A stretch of 64,000 bases of DNA from Dermatemys mawii. Taxonomy: Eukaryota; Chordata; Testudines; Dermatemydidae. How positions within the stretch are numbered: the first letter of the stretch is position 1; every line of letters starts with the position of its first letter. The notes beneath the pieces are model-generated. The model worked only from the letters and a program-made list of their open reading frames with translations. It had not been told where the DNA came from and made no database searches. The translations under genes were made by a program, and so were the position numbers. The stretch covers positions 16,798,218-16,862,217 of the forward strand of contig ML677335.1 of the NCBI GenBank assembly GCA_007922305.1, written 5' to 3'. Positions 47,601-59,600 of the stretch are shown here, piece after piece.

Positions 47601-50600
47601 TGTCTTTCTGACGGACTTTAAAAATACAAAACAAAAAAAAAAACCCTGGCAGGTCCTAGTGAGACCACCTGTTTCCTCACAAATATTTCAGGTTTATCCA
47701 TTGATGATCCTGAACAGGGCTGAGGATTCCTTGTTATTGGAGTCTGAGGGGGCAGATCTACATTTAGAACTATGCAACTGCACCACTGTGGTATTCAAGC
47801 GAAGATGATCCTCCACCGACAGGAGAGCTTCTCCCATCGACGTAGCGCTGTCTACGCTGGGGGGTTGGGTGCCTAGGTCGGGATAACTGCGTTGCTCAGG
47901 GATGTGGATTTTTCACAACCCTGCGTGATGTAGTTATACCAATATAGCTCTGTAGTGTAGACCTAGCCTCAAACATGTCATTTACTTGTAATGAAATTTC
48001 AACTCTGATCCAGCATGATCAGACTTTCCTGTGGATAATTTCTTTACTAATGTTAAGGACTTAAACCTTCCCAAAGATGCAAGGAATGTTCCCCTATACT
48101 GGGGTGAGATCAATCAGTAAAGGTCCCATTCACACTGTCAGGGTCCCGTCAGCTGCCACTTCTCTGGTGACAACTGTCTGGTGTCATCTCTTTCTCCCTG
48201 GAATCCATTCAACTTATATCCCCCTTGGGTGTAACCAGGTCTCCCTTTGTTCACCATTACATCTGCCAGAAAGGCCTTAAAGAAAGCATTTGAAAAACAT
48301 ACTCTTTGAGCAGGTGTACTATATTTGGGGGTGGGCATGGAGATGGAGTAGTCTCTGTTCTGCAAACAGTAGCTTTTGTAGCATCTGTCAACTTCTCCAG
48401 CACACCCTTGTACCCCTATTCTAACCCTGGAACCTGCCTATCTTTGGAAATTACCTATTCTGCGGAAGGCATAGAATATGACATTGCTTCCTCTAAGATC
48501 ATACTAGTTTCCAAGCTAGTGGTAAACTTGTCCATAACTTCCTGCTCCTGATGGTTTTTCAGGCCTTCTTAAGAACTTCTCTGTTTTGTGGTCATCATAA
48601 CTGTTTCCAAAACACTCCAATAAAAATATAATAGGAGGTCCCAAACAAAGCCATTTGTGCAATGCAGTAACAAAAAACAAGAAATGGCTCCCACTTTAAA
48701 CAAGTAAAACTCACTGTAAACTTAACAAGCTTCAGTCTTTCCCCTCAAGAGTCCTGCTTGTTTGTTCAGTTGTTTCTCCCTCCCAACCTAAAATGATATT
48801 AGAGGGCGCTGTGGAGACACTACAATGGACAGCAGAATCCCTGTTATCAATAACTTCCTGGGTAGGGCAGCTTCAGCCAGAGGGGAGCTGGCTTTGTACA
48901 TTAAATTTCTCATGTGAAAGAGATGATAGGAAGCTGGAAAATATCAGCAAATGCACTGAAGTTACAGGAGACCATCCTTATTCAATATAAAAGCTTTCAC
49001 ACAAATCTTTGACCTTTATCATGCATTGTGTATGACACTTTGGGTCTTTTTCAGCAAAACTGGGTCTTGGAAGGTTGAAGACCAGGCTGGAAGAGAATGT
49101 GACAAGGTAGAATGATGACACCAGAAAAGAAATAGACTTACTCAATACCATGGTTGAGGTCTAAAGCAACATCTATTTTCTGAGTTACTTGACTCACTTC
49201 TATAAAGAAAGAGAAGTTTTGGTTAATGAACAGACCTGGTTCTCTTTCTCATGCTACCACTGATTTGTCATATGATACTGGGCAAATAAAGCTTTCTGTA
49301 ATTCAGTTCCTTCATGTGTAGAATGTAAGTAATACTTACCTCATAAAGCTGTTCTGAAGCTAAAATAATTAATGGTTATAAAGAAATTTCAGCCTGCTAA
49401 ATTGAGGGGAAAGCATATTTTGTAATGAGATAAAATAATTATTCTCTAGTAAGTTTTTTGCTGGGAATATTGTATGAGAAAGAGCAAGGGATGGACTTTC
49501 TTTCAGATAATTGTGCAGCAACCGACTCAGTAGACACACCTAACAGCAGGGCAAATTCCCGTTTCCCTGGTACCATGGATTGAAACTTTTGCATCCCCTG
49601 TGTGCAGAGAACAGATCTGTTAGCTCCTCCTCCAATTCCCTTACATTCCACTTCTCTGTAATGGAGCTCTGGATGAATCTCAAGAGTTGCAGCAATTAGA
49701 ATTTTAGCTGTCAGAATCATAATTTTGTTCCCAACATTCTTCTTGATATTGATACTTCAGGTTGTTATTTCATTCTTAGGGTTGTGTTAGTTGTATTTTT
49801 CATTATAGGAAATTGACTTATTGGAGACACAAAAATATTTACAGGTGATTATTCTGGTGCAATATTGAGTGAGATTTTAAGTCCACAAGTTTTTGCAAGT
49901 CAGAATAAAGGGTCATATAACCACTGATTATAGCCCCTTGTTAATACCCATTACTATGTCAGATGTTTACACGGCACTGAATAATGCGTGATGTGAGTTA
50001 CTTTCCAATACGCTGTATTTGTAACTGTTTTTCATTCCATTCCTTCAATAATATAGAGAAAAGTGAATTTTAATTTGCTGTTTGTACATATTGCATCTGT
50101 CTACAAATGCATCTACAGTATGTAGCATTTTGCCACCTTGCATCTGTGTTGTGTGACTTTGTGAGGAAAGACCCATATCATAATATACGTACATATTGGG
50201 AGAGGGTTATGGTTACTGTGGGAAAACTTACTCTGAATTTGGAGCAATTAAAAGTTAACCTCAGGGTTGCATTTAGCAAGTCAAGAAAATTATTTCCTCT
50301 GATTAATGAGGGATGGTGGGGTTCATCTTGAACTGTCTCAGGATGGAGCACATCTTTTCTGGTTGCTGTTCATTCAACTAGAGAAGTGGCAATCTAATAA
50401 CTGGGGATTATTCCAAATCAGCATGTTTATAAAGCAGCTTTAAAAGGGTACTTTTATAAAACTTCTTTAAAATCTTAGTTTTTGCAGCTCCTTTTCATTC
50501 TCCTCATTCATCACGTAAACAGTGTAACCCAGTAGCCCCGAGCAGGGGATGATTATGTGTTCTTTCTCTCTGCATCCTTCCCCCATATTCTTTACACCCC

Positions 50601-53600
50601 TGATATGGACTCAACCCTTGTGTCATTTGAAGGAGACACTTTCCACAGAACTGTCCTATTATACAGAGAGGAAGCAACTGTCAGTCTGACCCTATTAGGT
50701 AATATGTTATGACAAGGTTGAGTCGTCTTGAGTGGCTTATGATGTTTCATAGGAAAACATCCTTTTTAGACAAAAGTTATTTTATATCTCGTTTTGCCCT
50801 ATTCTTTCATTTCAAGGATTATTTCTGTGCACATGGGATCAGTTTCTTACATTTAAATCATGGAGATAATAATTTCTAATGTGTGTTTTTATGAGACACC
50901 CTACACTGATCCACCTGTATAATTTAAGGAAGAGACAGCTTTTTGAAATTTCTGGCTAAAAAGGTGCTGTAGAAATGTAAATCCTTACTAATAATGTTTC
51001 TGCATTTTGTGATGTGCCACTAGCACATCTTACACCTTTATTTTTTTTCCCCTACTTTCTCTTTGGTAAAGCATGGACTGGGGGATGGTGGTATTTTAGC
51101 TATGAAGTTACTTAAGTTTAGATTTCAATGGAGTGTTTGATTTGAATGTTTGAATAAATAGATAAGTGCATCCTGGGAAATGCTGCTGTCTATGCATATT
51201 CGATACTCTTAAACAGCTGCAGAATAGGTTTCCTTGCAGAGTTTTCTGATTAATCTGAACTCTGACTTGGTAGCAGCAGTTTGCTGTGCTAGTAGTCCAG
51301 AAAATCTCTTTAAGGGAAAGGGAACCTGAAGCCTGTACTGCAGTGATTTTCAGCCTTTGGTCCATGGACCTCTGGGGATCTGCAAAAAGTGGTTATTATA
51401 AAAGAACAGTGGTTTTCAGCCTGTGGTCTGTGAACCCCATGGAGACCACAGGCTGTCTAAGATTTCCAGAGATCCACATCTTCATTCGAAAATTTGTAGA
51501 GGTCCACAGATGAAAAAACGGTTGAAAACTGCTGCCTTACTGTATAGTACTGATTATTTTGTGATATGCCTGTTGTTGGGCAGACAGCAATCTGTTTTTA
51601 CTTGACTTCTGGGTTAAATAGAACTTTGGCTACTTGAATAGTGACACATTATGAAACTCAAACAATACAAAGTGTTTCATCAGAGCCTTTTGCCCTTCTC
51701 TGTGTTGCATGTGTTGAACTAATAAATGTTCATTTATTAACTTCTTGGTCTCTTCCAGATTGCTGATCTGCAGCTCCATAAACTGGATGAGCTGGACTGC
51801 TTGATCCAGGGCCTGCTGTATGTTGATTCTGTTGGGTTTAATGGCCAGCCAGAGTGCTATTATTTTGAAAATCCCACAGCTCCTGAACAGTGTCAGAAAA
51901 AGCCTTACTGCCTTGATAATCCATATCCAATGTTGCTGGTTAACATAGGCTCAGGGGTCAGCATCCTAGCAGTATATTCCAAGGACAACTATAAAAGAGT
52001 TACAGGGACCAGGTAAGGATGTGCTATATATGGGGTCAGATTATTGCCACTTCTCTCCCTGTCCCTCCAGAGAAGACATCTTGGAGATGCATCAATCCAT
52101 TGCAGCTTCTGGGTAGCCTCTGCCAGAGACCCCAACTGAATTTTTAAGTTGCCCTCTCATGGAAATCTTGCATTGTCAAAAATCAAAAATACTACATTGT
52201 TTCACTTGCTGTTGACTATTTAAGTACAGCAATGTGTAATTATTTTTTGAATTATATAGAAAAATTACAAGAATTATATAAAGTGTCCGGGGGTAGCTGT
52301 GTTAGTCTGTATCCACAAAATCAACGAGGTGTCCGGTGGCACCTTAAAGACTTAACAGATTTATACAACGTATCTAAGCATAAAATATTTTAACAATTCG
52401 TACATTAGGGAATGAAAATATTCCTATATAGGATGAATATTGGGGTAAGATTAATTAAACTAAAAATTTGATGGCGTGGTTTTAAATTATTGAAGCATTT
52501 GCTAACATTCTTTTGATTTTTTTCTATTAATAGCATGTAAGAAATATGAAGTTTGGTACAGTAGTTCCCAGCTTGTTTAATCCTCTCTAGCAATGATAAT
52601 TAGATGTCTCTTTCTTCAGTTTTGGAGGGGGTTGGCAATATTTCTAATTGTATTTGTTGTTTTCTATGACTTCCCCCTTCATTATCAGTCCATCATTCAT
52701 TTTAAAACCTCTCAATGCTTCATCTTTTCTCCCACTCTTTTAATGGGTAATCTGTGGCAACGCTCTGTTGCCTTTCTTACTCCTCTTTTTGATTAATGTA
52801 GAGGATATGTAACTCACTAATGTTCTCTTCTTCCTAAAGCTTGAATGTACGTTCAGACCTATGGGTAGATCACTTGAACACTGAAGGCATACTCAAAATT
52901 TCACTGTTTTTTATTTCACATAGGATATAGAACATGTTTTTGACTTTGGCCTATAGAAGAGTGTTTGTGTATGTTCTGCCTTCCCCCCCATGAGTAATAT
53001 ATTTTCAGTGTGAACGCACAGGAGACTTTTAATTTTAAAACTCCTTTGCATAGCATTCTATAGCTTTGGGGCTTGTCTTCACTAGAGCCGGGAGAGATCG
53101 ATCTTATGGCGATCAATTTATCACATCTCGTCAAGACGCAATAAATGGATCGCCAGTGGCGCCCCTGTCGACTCCGTAACTCCAGCTCCCCAAAAGGCGC
53201 AAGCTGGAGTCGACGAGGGAGCGCGCCGCCGCCATGAGGACGGCAGGTAAGTCGGCTGTAGATACGCCGATTTCAGCTACGTTATTAACGTAGCTGAAAT
53301 TGTGTATCTACAGTCGATCCCCCGCGCTAGTGAAGACCAGCCCTTGGACAGTTTGTCTGTTTCCCAGTATACAGTACAAACAAACTGATGGTAAAACTGT
53401 AGGGTTTGGATGTCCTGTTACACACCATAGCTCCGTTGACTTCACTAGAGTTGTAAGAGGAGAATCATGCCCACAATCCTGTATGTTAGGTGGATAATTT
53501 TTAACTAATTCAAAAATCTGAATGATAAAAATGTGTATATTTCTTATTGTTTAACATCAAACATGCTGTAGTGGTACTTCATATTCAGATCTGAGATGAT

Positions 53601-56600
53601 CTAAATTGACCTAGGTCAGCAGTAAGTAGCCTTTGTGGTATGAATTAATAGTCCATTTTCTAGTTGGACAGCTGTCCACTCCATAGAAATACTGTCCCTC
53701 CTTGGGCTTGTGACTTTTGTTTCAGGAAAGGGGTCAAAGAGTGAATAGGCCAAACTACTCCCTCGTTGCCGTGACTTAGACATGTAGAGGAAAGTTTGGA
53801 GAAATGTATGCATTCAGCTCAGTTGATGTATATGAGGATTTTCATCTTCAGGGTTCTCACCCTGCACAAGGACTGAGCTCATATATAAATTCAACTTTAA
53901 AAGCTGTTGGAGCTCAGATCTGTGAAGGCTGAAGGTTCATAAATCTGGAATTGTTATGCAAATATTCAGCATCCTAATATGCATATGATAAATATGCATC
54001 ACTTTATTTACATAACCAACAAATGTCCTGATTATCTGAGCTGAAGCCTGACAAGGCTGAAGCATGGAACAAGCTTAAGAAACGTAAGAATTGCCATGCT
54101 CCTTGCTGGCTTTGGCACCTGTAAGTAACCCTGGCTGCTACTTGTGGCTTTGCCCAGCTACATCTTGCACAAGACTGGAGAGCTGCAATTGGTTACTAGG
54201 ATTGTTGCTTGCCCTGGTCTGGGAGAGTATCTGGCTGTTTCCTGTTATCAGATGAGGGATGCTTTGGCTGGGCTGCTGGTCCCCTGCTAGGTGCCCAGTT
54301 CTGGCTGCTCCTTGCCCATTTCTCCCTGGCTTGGGGGTGCTTTGGTTGCTGATTATCAGTGATTTTCACTCTGACCCCTATGACCAGGAGAGGTGGCTAG
54401 AGAGCTGCCCACAGGTGCTTAAGCTGTGGTTCCAAGTCTATGGCCATGTATGGGTTTGGGGAAGATACAATATGCTGTAGGTTGCATCCCTGTGGTTTGA
54501 GTCCTCCCAGCTGGATCTTCATAATTAGAATCCCTAAGCTTCTAATCATGGAGATTCTACCTGGCATGGCTCATAACCACAGATGCAGCCTAGAGTGTCT
54601 CCCCTCATTGGTCTAAATCAGGAGATGTAAAGTCCTAGATAGGAGCCATGCAAAGAGCAAATAAAATCAGGAGACAGAGAATGTGGGGATGACACTTCTT
54701 AGAGCTGCCTGGTGCCTAAGAACTCTTCTCATTTTAGTCTCGGAGGTGGAACGTTCCTGGGCCTGTGCTGTTTGCTGACTGGCTGTGAGACGTTTGAAGA
54801 AGCACTAGAAATGGCAGCTAAAGGAGACAGCACCAATGTCGATAAACTGGTAAAAGATATTTATGGGGGAGACTATGAACGATTTGGCCTTCAAGGATCT
54901 GCTGTAGCATCAAGGTACATATTTAACTGGCTGTTTTTAAAGAGCTTAGTACAAATTTGCTGTGCACACTAAACTGAGCTCTCAATGCCTACCCTGTGTC
55001 CTCTGTATAAAAGTCACCTTGCTGTATTGTGGTGTTCTGATTTAGGATCTCTCTCCTGTTTTTGTTCTATAATAAAGTATAAAAATATTCAAAGTCTAGC
55101 AAATACAATTTATTTTAATTTAAAATACAGTAATTTTGAAAGAAATACCTTTACCCATTGTAACTGTATTCACCCATTGTAACATTCATCCATTGTGTTT
55201 TATTTATTAAGAGGTCCTTTCTGACACGTTCATGTTATGTAGGGTTGCCAACTCTGACTGAAGCTGTTCTAGGAGATTTCTTTTCCTCCAACATGACAAT
55301 GTCATTTTCTTAAAATATCCTATAAAAAAAAGTCTTCTGGGTTGCTTTCAATACTCATTGGAAGATGGATGCTGATTCCAGGAGACTCCAGGCCAGTTCT
55401 GGAGGACTGGCAACCTTAATGTTATGCCCAGAGTCAACAGCATCAACTCCAAGCAAAACGGTTTATACTGTATTATAAGCTTACTAAGGTGGATCTGTGG
55501 AAATTTAACCTTTCCGAATAATTTAGATTAAAAGGGACTGTGATATTTCCAACACAGCTTTGGCCACATGATGAGTAAAGAAAAAAGAGATTCCATCAGT
55601 AAAGAGGACCTGGCCAGAGCCACCTTGGTCACTATCACCAACAACATTGGCTCCATAGCTCGCATGTGTGCACTGAATGAGGTAAGTCTGCAAATTCATT
55701 GCAAGTTTCATTGAGGCCTCTAGCATTAGTGCAGTACAGATAACAAAAAGAGTAAGTGCAAAATGCTTCTGTACCTATTCTATGACTGCCCCACTAGATT
55801 GAAGCACACATTTAATTTTGGCTCCTAGCTCTTTTGAAGTCTGCTATTAACTGCATTATAAGGTGTTCTTTGCTATAAGGCACAGGACATTTAGATTTTA
55901 AAAAAATCAACAAGGTTTTATAATAAACGAACACTCGTATAATTAATGATCCCCAGAACCGTTCAGCTGTTCTCACTCTTTAAATCAGAGACATTAATAT
56001 CTATGCATTTAGCCAGTCAATTCTTCTAATTATCTCTTGGTTTAGTAGCTCTCATTATTATCCCACGAGGAATAAAGTATGACTGCAACATTCTTATTGC
56101 GTTGGTTTTTGTTTGTGTTTGTTTCATGACCTGATGGTCAAGAACTATTCATGGAGTTAGTTTTTAGCTCTAAGTACTCTCCATTTTCTGGAAAGTCATC
56201 TTCAGTCATGAGGGTTTTCTACATTCTTTTTGCTTTCAGCTTCTTTACAGTGTTGCCTTGTGGCATGGAGTTCAAGCAGCATTGTACAGGGCTATCAAAG
56301 CATCGAGAGTTACAACAGAGATCCACGTGTGTTGTATTAAGAGGAGAAAAAAGATAACTAATGACCTTCTGCACAGTGTTATACCTCTACAAAGAAATTT
56401 TTGACCTATTTGTTTAATGGACAGTTCCTTTTAACTGGATGAGCTGTAGAACAACTAGGTAGAATGGACATATGTGATAAATACCTTGCATTTCATAGAG
56501 GGCATCTAAATAGAGTTTTCCCCCCCAGCACTTTCATCTTGTTTGTTATGCTTATTTCAGTTGTATGACACAAAGAGAGAACAATTGTTCACAATGTGTG

Positions 56601-59600
56601 GTGGGCTAGGAGTACAGAGAGAAATTCTAGGCTGAACAATTAATAAAATAAATAGTTTGCTATATGTAGTATCACTGGTTGAGATTAATCCAATAACCAG
56701 TTCTTGATCTTCTTGGAGAAATACAAAGCCATACCCCAGCAATAATGCACGTAGTCTGTTTTGAAGCATTCTGTGTTGGATCAGGGCCATGATAATTCCT
56801 TTGTGACTCACTGGAGAAACCAGTTTATGCCCTGAAGTGTGAGATCTGATGAGTCTTATGATTGTAGCTTAAACATTTTAATAAAAATGATTAAATATGA
56901 AGATGAAGAATAAATAAATAAAAGATTCTTCTTCCTGGACTTCAAAGCTGGGATGGCTTGCATGAAACTGGCAATATAGTGTGTTAATTCCATTGTCTGG
57001 ACATTTTTGGATATGTGTCAATGAAATACTGTCCCATAGTTTGGCACAAAGGACCCCCCTCTGCTGCCCACAGCTGGGGGAAGTGCTTTACATCTTCCCT
57101 AGCTGCAGAGCACCTAACAAACCATATAGAGTGTACAATATCCCTCCATACTGCATCATCAATACAGGTTTCACTATACAGCTAAATTGGCCACACATAT
57201 ATATTCTATGTAGCCTTTCACAGTTGGGCTACAGTTGTTAATAATTTAATTAAAAACACGACACAGTGTATATCATATGTCATTTTCAAAATGTTATAAC
57301 TTGATCAGATCAAATCTGAATTTCATCAGAATGCCTCATTTTTTGAACACTGTTATGTTTCAACTTTCATTTTGGCTGTAGAACTGTTAAAAGGGTAGCA
57401 AGAATTTTATGTGATAAGGATAGTGTGTTCTCATTCTCCTTATACTCAAAAGTGGCTGAATTGTCTTTACTTAAATTTCCACACAAAATGTATCCCTGGG
57501 CAGAAGCCTAGAAAGTTTTATACCAAAAGGTGATCGTTCCAGAAAGTTACAAGTGACTGAAAATAGAAAGTTAAAATTGAAATGGTCATGCCACTTTCTT
57601 TATTGTAGCCATATTTCCTTCTGTTAGTCCCTATGGAATCTTTAATAGGATTTTTAATCAGTCATCCAACCAATTAATTGTATGGGTTTTTTTAAAAAAT
57701 AAATTGCCATAAATATTGCATATTTGTGATAGGATAGTGAATGATATGTATGAATAGTTTTCTTTTAGGTTTAGGATCTTCAATAAAAAGTGTGTGTGTC
57801 CATGTCAGATACCATTTGTTTTGATTTTCTAATAACTTCATGGTCATATTTGGGGCAAAAAGGAAAGTTTATTAAGAATTAAGTTAAATTTGGTTCCTAA
57901 ACAGCTTGACAGTGTTGCGTTAACAGAAATGTATTGCATCTGTCTTTACCGTCTGTTTGTAAGAAATGTGTTTTACAGAGCAGAAAGCACTGTCTGCTTG
58001 GGGATTGCAGAATGCTGCTGCCTATTTTTAACCTTAACCTGTAATATAGTGACTTTTTTCACATCTCCAGCCAAATAAATTCATAGGAGGATGTGTGAAT
58101 GTATGCTTAGATGACCACAGACTGCAGAGGGTTAATTGGCAGTTTACTGTCCTCCATGACTGTATAAAACTGCATTATATAAATAAAGCTGTTGCTAAAT
58201 ATAGTCTCATCTGTGTAGTTGACTCTTCTTTTAGCCATGTTAATATAAATAACTAGACCATGATGTACTTCAATACTATCCAAAATCTTACACATTTTGA
58301 GTGTGACATCCTCTTCAAACGACACCACTGGACAGTGCTAAAGGACATTATGGTCTAGTTATTTATATCAGCATGGCTAAAATACTTGGAAAAGAACAGT
58401 CAAATGTGCAGATGAGACTATATTTAGCAACAAAAGCTTTATTTAGATAATGAAGTTTTACAGTTATGGAAGATAGAAATCTTTAACCGACCCTCTGGAG
58501 TCGGTGGCCACATAAGCATATGTCATCATTATCTTTAGAGATAATTCTGTTGATATTCAGCAGAGACTGTTAATGAAATACACCATCATCTAAGCTTCCA
58601 ACAAGAGGCTTATGAGCTTTTTCACATTCAGGTACTCACTTGCTGTTGAACTGTTGACCTGCTGGATGTGAACTATTTTAAAATACTATATTTTCTTTGC
58701 ACATCACCACCACCAGAACTGGATTCAATGGAGTAGCATAAGTGTAATTGAAGGCATAATGGGCTACAGGTGGGGATGTGTGAAAAGGGTTGGCTTGACC
58801 TTGACTGGCTCTTCAGTTGAAATTGAGGTGATTTTCTGTTTTTGTTTGAAAAAAAAACAATTAAACAAACAGTGCTTTTTTATATAAACTGAGCACAGTT
58901 AACATTGAAACCAGTGATGCACAATAAATGTGGAACCTCGCCCTGCCATTTTACAGTCATTTTTCAGAGTGGAACCACAGTTTGGGAATGATGTTTCAAA
59001 TGTCTTCACCTGTAGCTCTAGAGTAATCCTTATCAAATACCCTTCAAAGGTTCCCCTGGAGCGAGGTGGATTTGTTGATTATCTTGACTCTTCAAAGGCT
59101 GCTTCACTTCATAAATGAAATATGCATATGTAATAAATTACGTGGAATACATGGAAATAGTATTGCTAATTAACACTTCAGTTTTACTACATCAGGGAAA
59201 TATCTCATACTGTCATACATCCTGTAAGTGCCATATGATTATGTGTATGTAACACATTAGTGACATACTTTATCCTGTCCCTCAGATAAAATCTGCCTGT
59301 CTGCTGCCACTTGTCTCCTTAGTAAACACAGCTACCTACCGCTTTGGGGGTTTCATTTGGGAGAATTAGGAATGCATTGCTGTGATGTATAAAGCAGGAT
59401 GGATTTGATTCAAATCACTAGTTAAGACTCAATTTAATCATGGTTTTCTACATAAAAGTGCATTCTTGCTGATTGTTAAAATGTTAATAAATATTCTTCA
59501 CAACTCAAATATAGATGTTTCATTTTTAGAAGGTACACACTATACATTTTAAAACAGTGATTTATTTTAAAACTTTTCAGCTTAGTTTTATGGCTATATC

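Larger units (their letters stand above)
40628..51758 (+). other. PANK1 intron 2
   Basis: 11.1 kb. It contains a hAT element with another hAT inside it (40830-41816), a CR1 fragment (45060-45490), a MITE at 47745-47970, a MIR-like copy at about 49180-49400 and a hAT MITE at 51341-51534. In 41820-44500, 45500-47740, 48000-49170 and 49410-51330 I see nothing I can name. 44540-45000 has LTR-like composition but no defined ends. Confidence 0.6.

Noticed and set aside
53231..53250. ATGAGGACGGCAGGTAAG as a start codon plus splice donor
   Set aside because: It is part of a Harbinger-like MITE and recurs, altered, at the start of the window. No downstream exon fits.
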